Shown one piece after another: positions 7,795-17,834 of a DNA stretch of 64,000 bases; position 1 is the first letter of the stretch, and each line of letters starts with the position of its first letter. The stretch is from JAVVHH01 sp963835135. GTDB taxonomy: Bacteria > Pseudomonadota > Alphaproteobacteria > Acetobacterales > Acetobacteraceae. The DNA is taken from the NCBI GenBank assembly GCA_963835135.1, contig CAWIEF010000002.1, positions 248,001-312,000 of the forward strand. Reading direction: 5' to 3'. Below the pieces are notes generated by a model. It was not told where the DNA came from. It ran no database searches and saw only the letters and a program-made list of their open reading frames with translations. Position numbers and translations under genes: made by a program.

Positions 7795-9183
7795 TCAGAG
7801 CGGCATGGACCACTCATAATAGAGTGCCCCGAATGGGCCGCCGCTCCCGCCCGCGCTGATGCCGGAGCCAGGCGGCGCCGCCGGATCGTCGATACGCACC
7901 ACGCGACCGGAGCAGCGCTTCTTCAAATCCTCGGTCAGTGAGGGCAAGGGCATGTTGCCCCACCGTTTGGCGACCGCCATGACGTGGTCGACCGGGATGA
8001 ACGCCACGAGCTTGGGAGAGGTCATCATCTCCAGGCCCTTGGCCTTCAGCGTGGCGTTGCCGCTGCCGTGGTGGCCGACTTTGTAGAACACCGTGCGGCG
8101 CAGCAAGTCCGGCGTCGTCACCTGTTCGCCGCCGGCTTGCCACGTCAGGGCATGCCACGAGAGCCAGTTGCCGACCTGCGCATCGGCGGGGAACAGCAGC
8201 ACCTCGCCCGTCGCGACCACCTCGATCGCCAGCGCGACGCTGGTGTTGTTGGTGGCGCTGTCGAGCGCCAGCGCGAACTCGGCGGTCCCCGCCCGCCAAT
8301 CGTCGTCGATCCGCCGCCAGGCCACGTCGGTCGCCGGGGTGGGCGTCTCCGAGCCGACGTAGCGGTGCCGGACGAAGTCGGTCAGCGCGCCAGGCGGCGG
8401 GTGCTCGCCCATCAAGTCCGCCAGCTCCGCCGACCATGGGGCATCGAACGGCCGCCACCCGCCATTCTGCTGCAGCGCGCCGGGCTGCACGCCATCGAGG
8501 TGGTAGACCTCCGGGACCGAGTCCGTCTTCATCAGGCTGGCGCGGTCGAGCGGCGGGCCCAGCACGTAGAAGCGCAGCTCCGGACTGGCCGGGAGCGAGA
8601 CCATCTCGCCGGGGCGGACGTAGCGGACGCGGTCTTTGGCGACCAGGCTGCGCGGGAACGCCATGGCCTGCGCCGTGTCGCCCAGGCCCTTGCCGTCGGT
8701 GCTCACGCCAAAGAAGCCGAGCGCCGATTCGAGCTCGGCCGGAACGGCCGCGGACCCGCCAACGGCCAGATGTGCCGAGGTCTGCGCCAGGGCGCTGAGC
8801 CGTGCCTGGCGGTCGGCACGGATGGACTTGGCGTCGTCGTCGTCCGGATCTTCCGTCCACGCGTACCAAACCTCGCCGACCGAAAGCTTGCCCTCGGATG
8901 GCGCGCCCGCGGTAGCGAAGCGATCGGACGCGAGCTTGAAGCCTGCCACGTGGTCGTAATGCTCGTGGGTGACAACCAGCACGTCAACGTGCCCGCCGGT
9001 CTCGGTGATGACGTCGGCCACCACGGTGCTCAGGATCTGGCCCGCATTCTTCGTGCCCAGGATGACGCCGCAATCGAACATCATGTGGAACGGCGTGCCG
9101 CCGGGCCGCAGCAGCGACAGCAGCAGGCAGTCGCCCAACCCTTGCCGATACATGCGCACCCGCGCCGTGGCTTGCCCGGTCAT
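7795..9183 (-). CDS. Metallo-beta-lactamase-fold hydrolase paired with a dual protease
   Basis: 462-aa MBL-fold protein. The zinc-binding HxHxDH motif (THEHYDHVAG) lies near residues 73-78, preceded by the first strand motif MFDCGVILG. Downstream histidine/aspartate candidates are in LFPADAQVGNW and KVGHHGSGNATL, the latter resembling ComEC/RNase Z-like late ligands. There is no signal peptide, so it is probably cytoplasmic. The substrate cannot be deduced. The ATG at 9183 has AAGGGG at good spacing; a GTG at 9192 overlapping the upstream stop (GTGA) is an alternative. It is coupled to the 1199-aa protease upstream, so the two very likely work together. Confidence 0.8.
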   Translation of the reverse strand: MTGQATARVRMYRQGLGDCLLLSLLRPGGTPFHMMFDCGVILGTKNAGQILSTVVADVITETGGHVDVLVVTHEHYDHVAGFKLASDRFATAGAPSEGKLSVGEVWYAWTEDPDDDDAKSIRADRQARLSALAQTSAHLAVGGSAAVPAELESALGFFGVSTDGKGLGDTAQAMAFPRSLVAKDRVRYVRPGEMVSLPASPELRFYVLGPPLDRASLMKTDSVPEVYHLDGVQPGALQQNGGWRPFDAPWSAELADLMGEHPPPGALTDFVRHRYVGSETPTPATDVAWRRIDDDWRAGTAEFALALDSATNNTSVALAIEVVATGEVLLFPADAQVGNWLSWHALTWQAGGEQVTTPDLLRRTVFYKVGHHGSGNATLKAKGLEMMTSPKLVAFIPVDHVMAVAKRWGNMPLPSLTEDLKKRCSGRVVRIDDPAAPPGSGISAGGSGGPFGALYYEWSMPL

Positions 9184-9188
9184 CGCGC

Positions 9189-12100
9189 TCACCCCTTCGC
9201 CAGCGCCGCATGCATTGCGGCAAACGGTTCGTTGGCGGCCGCTCTCGCACAGTAGCAGAGATGCGGATCCTGGCCCGGCCCTTGGCTGTAGCCGCGCACC
9301 TGCGCCGCCCGAACCGGGTCGTTGGCGGGGCGGATGATGGCGTAGCGGATCGGCGGCGTGCCGTGGCTGCTATCCAGCAGCAGAGTGCAGCCGCCGCGCA
9401 GCGGGAACGTCCCCCGGCTCGGGTCATGCGGGTCCACCGGCCAGTCCATGCGTTGGGTGATCACAGCGACGATGTCCGTGCGGCGCTCGCCGTCGACGGT
9501 GGTGCGCTGCGCCGGGCGCACGGAATGGACCTCGAACCACGGCGTGCCGTCGGCGCGCCGGATGCTGAAATCGAGGCCGACGGAGGCTGCCATGTCGGCG
9601 TCGAAATTCGCACACATCCAGTCGTGCAGGCGCGCCGCGTTGCGCTTGGCGGTCTCGAACGCCTGCCGTCGGTCCGAACCGCCGTAGGCCGCGAGGTCGA
9701 GCTTGCGCAGGAAATCGTCGAGCCGGGTCGATTGCACGGCACCCACCGAGGCTTGCCAGAGCAATCCGTCCGGCGACACGCTCGGCACGTCGTCGGGGTA
9801 GATGCCGCGTTTGGCGAAGGCTTCGGCGAAGGCGACCCGGTAGCCCATGCCATGGTCGGGCGCCTCGTCCGCGTCGGCGGTGACGATCGCGCGCAGGTAG
9901 TCGCCGAACGTGGGGTCGACCGGCGGCATGTAGTCCAGGGCCCGGATGGCGGTCGTCAGGATGCGCTGGGCGACCTCTACCGCGGCGGCGGCCAGTTCCT
10001 CGACCAGGTCCGGGTGGATCGCGCCCGCCGACAGCACGCCGCTTCCGGCAGTGGCCAAGCGGATGAGCCCCTGGGTCCGGCGGCGGTAGATGGCGGTGAA
10101 TGCCTCGAACATCGCCGCCACCAGGATGGCGCCCCGGTCATGCGCGTCGGCCGTGTCGCGGTAGTTTTGCAGCGGCGCCTGATAGTCCTCGGAGTCGCCG
10201 GTGGCTTTTTGGCCGGTTCCTTCCGGCAGCGCCATCCGCAGCGCGCGCGTGTTGTGTAGCGACTGGCCAAACTGCCGGGCCATGTCGGACAGGATGGACC
10301 CGCGGGTCAGGTCGCCCCGCAGCCGGCCGAGCTCGTAGCGCAGCAGCTCCGGAAAGGTGAAATGCTGGAAGATGGCGACGATGTCGGCGAACGCCTCGTG
10401 GAAGGCGAGCACGTCGGGGTTGGTGTCCTCTTGGAACCGGCGGTGCAACCCGTCCAGCAGGGCATGGGTGGTCTCGTGCGCGACGATGTCGTGCGACAGG
10501 CAGGTGAACACCACTTGCCGCCCGCGCGACGGGCCGAGCACGTCGCCGTAGTAGCCGAACAGCAGCGCCTTGCGCTGCGGGCTATAGAAGGCGTTGCGCT
10601 GCCGCAGCGCGTGCGGATAGACCCGCAGCCGCTGCACGTAGCCGTTGCCGGGCGCGGCCTGCCACTTCTTGTCGGCGTCGAAATTGCCGCGCCGTTCCGC
10701 CCAGAGCGCCTTGCGTCCGAGCGCGACCTCGAAGTTTCGGATCGTCCGCATCACGACGGCATACACCGTCTGTTGGTGGAACTGCGGGTTGCCCTCCGAG
10801 GGCGCGATGCCGTCCTGCGCGAGCAGGTGTGGGTCGCCCAGGTCGACCATGGGATAGGCGACGCCGCTGGCCGGGTCGACATCGACGACTTCCACATACT
10901 CGCCGATCGGGCCGGGCTGTAGCGTCTCCCACGGCACCTCGACGGTGGCCAGGTTGATCAGCGCGGTATCCAGGCGCGCGCTGCCGATCGGGTCGGTGGC
11001 GAAGATGCGCAGCCGGCGGCGGTTGGGCGCGGGAATGGAGATCTGGCGCGGGACGGTGTCGGTCGGCCGGATCGGGACGGAGGTGGGGAGCACCGGCTGC
11101 CGGGGCGCCGTCCAGCCCGGCGTAGACCGGCCGACGACGCCCGCCAGATAGCTCCGCAGCGTGTCCGACGCCTTTCCCTCGTCGAGCAGCGCCGTCATGG
11201 CGCTCCGCCGCGCTTGATCGGAGATGGTGCTGGGCGGGGCGTCCGGCTCTGGGACCGCGTCCTGAAAGCCGGGTGAGCTGAGCGCGAGCTGGGTGATCTC
11301 GAGCCGCAACATCTGTTGCCGGACGTCCGACTGGCCTTGCGCGCCGGGGCCGATCCCGAACACGCTGGTGAGCAGCTTGAGGAAGGCAAAGCTGGCCGAG
11401 TCCTCCGGTGTTTTCACCAGATGGTTCGCGTCAGGCACGATCCCCAGCGCGTCGGCCGCGCGCAACGGGCCGCGCCCGAAGAACGGGTCGGGCGTCGCCG
11501 CGGGCTGTCCGTCGCGGAGGCCGAACAGCGCCGCCCGCACCGCCTCGACACGCGCGGGGCCGCGCGGATAGGCCTGGCCGTGTTTGGCCAGCCAGAGCGC
11601 GGCCGCGGCCGCAACCTGCGGCGTGGCCGAGGACGTGCCGTTGCCGTCCCGGTCGATCACGTCGGGACAGCCGAAGCGAAGCCATGGCGTGTTCGGCGTG
11701 TATGCGGCCATCGCAGTCGCCATCTTGCCGGCCGGACCGATGCACCCCTCCATCGGGCCGCGCAGCCCGAAATAGGGGTGCCGCCCGGCCATCACGCCGC
11801 ACGCGGCGATGACCCGGCCGAAACGGGCCGGGTAGACGATCAGGCTGGTGGGCAGGCCGCCGAAGCTGTTGCCGGCAGCGCAGACCAGCACCACCCCGGC
11901 CTCGTATGCGGCATTGACGGCGTCCGCCCACGCCGCCGAGGGCAACCCGCCCATGCTCATCGACAGCACATCCGCGCCGATCTGCTGGGCGTAGGCGATC
12001 CCGCCGGCCACCGTGCTGGTGCGGAACTTCACCACCGAGTCCGCGATCCGCACCGGCACGACGCGGACTCCCGGGGCGCCGCCGATCACGAAGCCCTGCG

Positions 12101-12788
12101 GGACCAAGCCCTCTGCGATCCGCATCCCGCCTGCGTCACCACCGGCGAGGATGCCGATGGTTCCGGTGCCATGGCCGCGGTTCGTGAGCATCCCGGCCGG
12201 CGACCGATCGGCCGCGTCGGGCCCATCCCCGAGCAAGTTCTTCTCACGGCCATGGTCGAGGCGAGCGGGCAGGGCTCGATGGGCCGGGTCATAGCCGGTA
12301 TCGAGGTGAACGACCGTGATCCGAGCCGCCGCATCGTCGCTGATCTGCGCCCGGGCCTTCGCCAACTGGCTGAATTGATCCCCCAGATGCCAGCCGAACT
12401 CCGGGCCGTTATCGTAAGGGCTGCCTTTCTCGGGCGCCGGATCGCACGCCGGGGCCGCTTGCGCCGCAAGCGTAGGCGCCGCCGGCGCGTAGGCCTGCCA
12501 TGTCTGCTCCAGATCCGGCTCGGCGGCCAGCACCTCGGCGGCGCCGAGCCCAAGGCCGGCCGACACTGCGTCGTGCGCGATGTCCCAAGGATGCGCGCTG
12601 GCTGCGGTGAGCGAGTCGCGCCGCGGCTCGAGGCGGTACCAGGACGCCGTCGCCGAGGCCAAGCCGGCCGCGCCCGCCGCCGGGGCGGGGACTGTGAACA
12701 GGTGAGTGAGACCGGCGGAGCCGGACCCGGTCAGCCCTTGGCCTCCCGCCTGCCCGCTCACCTTCAGCAAGACGCTCATGCCCGGCAT
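9189..12788 (-). CDS. Subtilisin-thermolysin fusion protease
   Basis: 1199-aa protein with two complete protease domains. An S8 subtilisin domain (about residues 150-430) has its triad in VVHLDTGYDP (Asp163), TNRGHGTGTIG (His206) and GTSSATPQVAAA (Ser386), plus the oxyanion-hole region CAAGNSFGG. After a linker of about 200 residues comes an M4-like gluzincin: HETTHALLDG (zinc ligands near 771-775), FHEAFADIVA supplying the third ligand (Glu about 798), and AHDRGAILVAA matching the thermolysin His231 region. There is no obvious signal peptide, so it may act inside the cell. The ATG at 12788 has GAGAGGG upstream; a TTG at 12833 lies inside the likely promoter. It is followed by the coupled MBL gene. 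Confidence 0.82.
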   Translation of the reverse strand: MPGMSVLLKVSGQAGGQGLTGSGSAGLTHLFTVPAPAAGAAGLASATASWYRLEPRRDSLTAASAHPWDIAHDAVSAGLGLGAAEVLAAEPDLEQTWQAYAPAAPTLAAQAAPACDPAPEKGSPYDNGPEFGWHLGDQFSQLAKARAQISDDAAARITVVHLDTGYDPAHRALPARLDHGREKNLLGDGPDAADRSPAGMLTNRGHGTGTIGILAGGDAGGMRIAEGLVPQGFVIGGAPGVRVVPVRIADSVVKFRTSTVAGGIAYAQQIGADVLSMSMGGLPSAAWADAVNAAYEAGVVLVCAAGNSFGGLPTSLIVYPARFGRVIAACGVMAGRHPYFGLRGPMEGCIGPAGKMATAMAAYTPNTPWLRFGCPDVIDRDGNGTSSATPQVAAAAALWLAKHGQAYPRGPARVEAVRAALFGLRDGQPAATPDPFFGRGPLRAADALGIVPDANHLVKTPEDSASFAFLKLLTSVFGIGPGAQGQSDVRQQMLRLEITQLALSSPGFQDAVPEPDAPPSTISDQARRSAMTALLDEGKASDTLRSYLAGVVGRSTPGWTAPRQPVLPTSVPIRPTDTVPRQISIPAPNRRRLRIFATDPIGSARLDTALINLATVEVPWETLQPGPIGEYVEVVDVDPASGVAYPMVDLGDPHLLAQDGIAPSEGNPQFHQQTVYAVVMRTIRNFEVALGRKALWAERRGNFDADKKWQAAPGNGYVQRLRVYPHALRQRNAFYSPQRKALLFGYYGDVLGPSRGRQVVFTCLSHDIVAHETTHALLDGLHRRFQEDTNPDVLAFHEAFADIVAIFQHFTFPELLRYELGRLRGDLTRGSILSDMARQFGQSLHNTRALRMALPEGTGQKATGDSEDYQAPLQNYRDTADAHDRGAILVAAMFEAFTAIYRRRTQGLIRLATAGSGVLSAGAIHPDLVEELAAAAVEVAQRILTTAIRALDYMPPVDPTFGDYLRAIVTADADEAPDHGMGYRVAFAEAFAKRGIYPDDVPSVSPDGLLWQASVGAVQSTRLDDFLRKLDLAAYGGSDRRQAFETAKRNAARLHDWMCANFDADMAASVGLDFSIRRADGTPWFEVHSVRPAQRTTVDGERRTDIVAVITQRMDWPVDPHDPSRGTFPLRGGCTLLLDSSHGTPPIRYAIIRPANDPVRAAQVRGYSQGPGQDPHLCYCARAAANEPFAAMHAALAKG

Positions 12789-12810
12789 CCCCGACCCTCT
12801 CGACACTCTC

Positions 12811-12831
12811 GTTACGATAACATTTCGTAAC
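12811..12831. promoter_or_regulatory. Inverted repeat operator/promoter of the protease-MBL pair
   Basis: GTTACGA-N7-TCGTAAC is a perfect 7-bp inverted repeat centred 33 bp upstream of the protease ATG. It lies in an AT-rich patch unusual for this DNA. The symmetry fits a dimeric repressor or activator site overlapping the promoter. No regulator gene lies beside it. Confidence 0.4.
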
Positions 12832-12863
12832 AAGTTCGCAAGGGCGTTTCCGGCGCAGCGCCG

Positions 12864-14573
12864 CTACGGCGGCCCGAAGTAGGCGATCCGCCAAATCGTC
12901 CCGTTGCCGTCCTCGGAGACCAGCAACGCCCCGTCGGCCGCAACCGTCACGCCGACCGGACGACCCCAGACCGTGTCATCGTCGATGACGAAGCCGGTGA
13001 GGAAATCCTCATAGGTTCCGGTTGGGATCCCATCCCGAAGATGGATGCGGACGAGCTTGTAGCCGGTCCGCTTGCCGCGGTTCCACGACCCATGCAGCGC
13101 GGCGAACGCGTCACCCTGATAAGCGGCGGGGAATTGGTGGCCCGCGTAGAACGTCATTTGCAACGACGCCGAGTGCGGCTGCAAGAGGACGTCCGGCTCG
13201 GTCATCTTGCCGGCCAGGTCGGGCCGCTCGCCACGGTGGCGCGGATCCTCGCGGTCACCGATGAAATACCAAGGCCAGCCATAATACGCCCCGGCCCGCA
13301 CGCGCGTGACGTAATCGGGCGGCACGTTGTCGCCGAGCCCGTCGCGCTCGTTGGTCGAACACCAGAGGTCGCCGTTGGCGGGCTGGGTGGCGAGACCAAC
13401 GCAGTTGCGAATCCCGGTGGCGAACACCTGCTCGTCGCTCCCGTCCGGGGCGAAGCTCAACACGTCGGCGCGAGCGGTCTCGTTGCCCCAAGCGGCGCCC
13501 AATGGCGCCTGTTCGCGCCAAGCCTCGAGCCCGCTGGGCGGAGCGCGTCCGAGTCCCTCCGCGACGTTGGAGCCAGACCCGACCGAGACGAACATCCGGC
13601 TGCCGTCTGGCGCGAACGCGACATCCCGCGTGCTGTGGCCGCCGCTCGTGCGGGACAACTCGCCTACCACCGTGTCCGGCGCTGCGCGGGCGACCGTGTC
13701 GCCAGCCTGGTAGGCATAGCGCACGACCTGGTTGTTCAGCGCCACGTAGAGATAGCGGGGATGCGGTCCCGGTGGGTAGAACGCGAGCCCGAACGGACCG
13801 CGCAGGCCGGAGGCGAATACGGTCTCGTCCGCCACATGCGATGCGCCGGCGGGTGCCCGCAGCACCCGGATCCGGCCGGCGGCCGTCTCGGCCACGAAGA
13901 CGTCGCCGTTCGGCGCGGTGCGAAGCAGCCGCGGGCCTTGCAGCCCTTGCGCAAACAGCGACACGGCGAAGCCCGGCGGGGCGCGCAGCACCGCGCCGTC
14001 CGGCCGGCGGACGATGTCGGGCGCGTTGCTGGACGAGCGCGACGCATACGCCGGCGGTAGGTCACCGGGTCGGATCAAGCGTTCCACTCCCGGCGCGTCG
14101 CTGCGCCAATCGCCGAATGCGGCGCTGCCGGTCAGCACAGGCCCGACCGCCGGCGGCGACGGCGGGAGCGGGGCCTCCGGCAGCCCCCCGGCCTTTTGCC
14201 GCCCTGCGTCGAGGGTGCCGAGATACGCGATGACCGCGCGGCGCTGTGTCGCGTCGGGCGTTTGCAGCGCCATGCTGGTTCCGGGCACCGAAGCCGCCGG
14301 GTTGGCAAGGTATTGGTCGAGACGGCCCGGCGTCCAGGTGAACCCGGCGTGACGTAGGGCGCTCGAATAGCCAAACGGGGTCACACCCGCCTGCCCCCCT
14401 ACGACACCGCGGAGCGCGGGACCCTGCGCGCCCTCGCCCTGGTCGCCGTGACAGACCGAGCACCGTTCCTGGAACAGCACCGCCCCGTCGATCGGCTTCG
14501 CTTCCGAATGCGCGCCGCCCAAGCAGGCGGACACGGCAACGCCGGCCAGGTACATCGCCCTGGCCGGCGTCAT
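12864..14573 (-). CDS. Exported cytochrome c - glucose/sorbosone dehydrogenase fusion
   Basis: 569-aa exported protein. A hydrophobic N-terminus with a small-residue cleavage region (SACLGGAHSEA) precedes a class I cytochrome c domain, with haem motif CSVCH at residues 38-42 and distal Met101 in GTSMALQ. A PQQ-type six-bladed propeller follows (about 190-569), with repeats such as GLRGPFGLAFYP, HSTRDVAFAPDGSRMFVSVGSGSN and WGRPVGVTVAADGALLVSEDGNG, typical of the glucose/sorbosone dehydrogenase family. The inferred role is periplasmic oxidation of a sugar or aldehyde, with electrons passed internally to haem and then to the respiratory chain. Incomplete oxidation of this kind is common in acetic acid-type bacteria. 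The substrate is unknown. The start has only a weak ribosome site. Confidence 0.85.
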   Translation of the reverse strand: MTPARAMYLAGVAVSACLGGAHSEAKPIDGAVLFQERCSVCHGDQGEGAQGPALRGVVGGQAGVTPFGYSSALRHAGFTWTPGRLDQYLANPAASVPGTSMALQTPDATQRRAVIAYLGTLDAGRQKAGGLPEAPLPPSPPAVGPVLTGSAAFGDWRSDAPGVERLIRPGDLPPAYASRSSSNAPDIVRRPDGAVLRAPPGFAVSLFAQGLQGPRLLRTAPNGDVFVAETAAGRIRVLRAPAGASHVADETVFASGLRGPFGLAFYPPGPHPRYLYVALNNQVVRYAYQAGDTVARAAPDTVVGELSRTSGGHSTRDVAFAPDGSRMFVSVGSGSNVAEGLGRAPPSGLEAWREQAPLGAAWGNETARADVLSFAPDGSDEQVFATGIRNCVGLATQPANGDLWCSTNERDGLGDNVPPDYVTRVRAGAYYGWPWYFIGDREDPRHRGERPDLAGKMTEPDVLLQPHSASLQMTFYAGHQFPAAYQGDAFAALHGSWNRGKRTGYKLVRIHLRDGIPTGTYEDFLTGFVIDDDTVWGRPVGVTVAADGALLVSEDGNGTIWRIAYFGPP

Positions 14574-14628
14574 CGGTCGTTCGACAGTGAAGCGCCGTCC
14601 AAAACGGCACCGCCCTCGTGAATGACGA

Positions 14629-14736
14629 CTAGCGGTTCTTGAGCCAATCCCAAATCAACGCGGCCGTGGGTAGCAGCACGATCGCAAAGAAGATCCAGTC
14701 AAATGTTTGGGTCATATCGGTGCCAGCTTGCGACAT
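14629..14736 (-). CDS. Possible 35-aa single-pass membrane peptide
   Basis: A short frame of 35 codons between treZ and the dehydrogenase fusion, on their strand. The ATG at 14736 has GGAG 8 bp upstream. The product has a polar N-terminus, one hydrophobic helix (WIFFAIVLLPTAALIW) and a positively charged tail (WLKNR), consistent with a small inner-membrane peptide with its C-terminus in the cytoplasm. No family is recognised. It is not CydX or KdpF by sequence. Start signal and composition favour a real gene, but no homologue is known to me. Confidence 0.45.
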   Translation of the reverse strand: MSQAGTDMTQTFDWIFFAIVLLPTAALIWDWLKNR

Positions 14737-14810
14737 ATTGGTCACTCCATTCACATGAGCCCTACGAGTCACCGGATTAGTGGTTTCGACGCTGAAACCT
14801 CACATTTGGT

Positions 14811-16625
<1,815 letters not shown>

Positions 16626-16672
16626 TGCTTACGGATAGTCATGAAACGTGATCCCTTTTGGAAGTTTGATTG

Positions 16673-16686
16673 TTGATCTCAATCAA
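16673..16686. promoter_or_regulatory. FNR/FixK-type box upstream of treZ
   Basis: TTGATCTCAATCAA is a perfect TTGAT-N4-ATCAA palindrome, the consensus for FNR, FixK and relatives. Its centre is about 54 bp upstream of the treZ ATG, a distance compatible with activation at about -41.5. Oxygen-dependent control of treZ is inferred. Confidence 0.6.
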
Positions 16687-16765
16687 ACCAGAGAAAGTCC
16701 AACTCGACGCGCCCGCATCAACGTATGTAAACCTCACGCCGAAGTGCACGTGATCGCGAGCGTGC

Positions 16766-17503
16766 TCAATGATTCGTCAGATGGAGATACGTCGGGTCGA
16801 ACTCGGCCGCATGGGCAAGCCGGTCCCAATCGTTGATCTGGAACGTCCGGCCGCGCCATGTGATCAGGCCTTCGCCCCGCAGGTCCTGCGCGACCCGGTT
16901 CACATGCACTGCGCTCAGCCCGAGCGCGTCGGCCATCGCCCCCTGGGTGATCGGCATCTGGATGCATCGTCCCGGAGCCAACCCGACAACATCCATTCGG
17001 GTCACGATCTCGCAGAGAAGATGGGCGATGCGGGCGTGCGCGTTGCGGCGTCCGATCCCGACCAACCACTCCCTGAACACGGCGCCGTCGATCAACGTAT
17101 CACGCCAAAGGGCCACGCCGATGCGCGGAAACTCCAGGATCAGAGCGCGGATGCTCTCGTGGGAGATGAACCCCACCTTGCTCGCCGCCAGCGTCGACAG
17201 GTTGTGGTCCATGACGGGCAAATGAAGGCTCAGCAGGTCGGGCGTATCACCGGGGATATGGAACGACACGATCTGCCGGAGACCCTGGCCCACGACCTTG
17301 TAGCGCTGCGCGAAGCCGTCCAACAGCAGGCAGCACTGGGACGGCCGATCGCCTTCGCGAACGATATCCTGACCGGCTGCCAGCTCACGGACGTGCACGG
17401 GCAGGCTGCCCACCGCGACCTTCTCCTGGTCCGTCAGGGTAGAAATGGTTTCGAGTTTCCGGACCAGCAGCTCGATGCCTGACATGGGCAGGTTCAACGC
17501 CAC
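16766..17503 (-). CDS. Crp/Fnr-family transcriptional regulator
   Basis: 245-aa cytoplasmic regulator with an N-terminal cyclic-nucleotide-binding-like beta barrel (ELAAGQDIVREGDRPSQCCLLLDGFAQRYKVV) and a C-terminal winged helix (MPITQGAMADALGLSAVHVNRVAQDLRGEGLI). The recognition helix reads VHVNRV rather than the E..SR of FNR. There is no N-terminal cysteine cluster, so it is unlikely to be an oxygen-sensing FNR itself. Such proteins are common in alphaproteobacteria and their ligands are mostly unknown. The GTG at 17503 has an AGGA site 9 bp upstream; an internal ATG at 17485 is possible. It lies upstream of treZ on the same strand, separated by the FNR box. Confidence 0.88.
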   Translation of the reverse strand: MALNLPMSGIELLVRKLETISTLTDQEKVAVGSLPVHVRELAAGQDIVREGDRPSQCCLLLDGFAQRYKVVGQGLRQIVSFHIPGDTPDLLSLHLPVMDHNLSTLAASKVGFISHESIRALILEFPRIGVALWRDTLIDGAVFREWLVGIGRRNAHARIAHLLCEIVTRMDVVGLAPGRCIQMPITQGAMADALGLSAVHVNRVAQDLRGEGLITWRGRTFQINDWDRLAHAAEFDPTYLHLTNH

Positions 17504-17834
17504 TGGTTGTTCCTCGGGCCGAAATTCCGGCGACGAGGCTGGGCCGACGCGGTCTCGGTGAGCAACGAACCACGGATGTGGGCGGCGGGCGTGGAAAACA
17601 TCAGCATCCTATCGGCTCGACACAATCTTGGCGGTATGGCGGAAATGCAAGGACCCGGCGGAGCAGCAAACGCTGTCGAGGTGCCGCGTTTCGATCTTGT
17701 GATCGGCTCCGCCACTTCCCGCCGCCCCGTTCCGCGTTGACCCGATGCCAGCGGCGTGACGTCGCCCGCTGTGTCGAGGCGAGATCGGAGAGTGCGATGC
17801 TGCAATACGTATCATTCAAGATGAGGGTGACTCG
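17504..17834. other. Divergent intergenic region without a convincing gene
   Basis: 331 bp between the divergent Crp/Fnr regulator and the alcohol dehydrogenase. A 77-codon frame on the plus strand has no recognisable features. No FNR-type palindrome is present. The promoters of both flanking genes should lie here, including a possible TTGACC -35 element near 17737; no confident promoter was assigned. Confidence 0.5.

Noticed and set aside
11316..12830. A 504-codon plus-strand frame opposite the subtilisin domain
   Set aside because: No family features, low-complexity Arg/Gly/Ala composition, antisense to a clear catalytic domain.
14782..14799. GGTTTC/GAAACC hairpin downstream of treZ as a terminator
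   Set aside because: Only 6 bp of stem and no T-tract on the minus strand.
16766..17503. The Crp/Fnr regulator as the oxygen sensor that binds the box at 16673
   Set aside because: It lacks the N-terminal cysteine cluster and the E..SR recognition residues of FNR, so the assignment is not supported by sequence.
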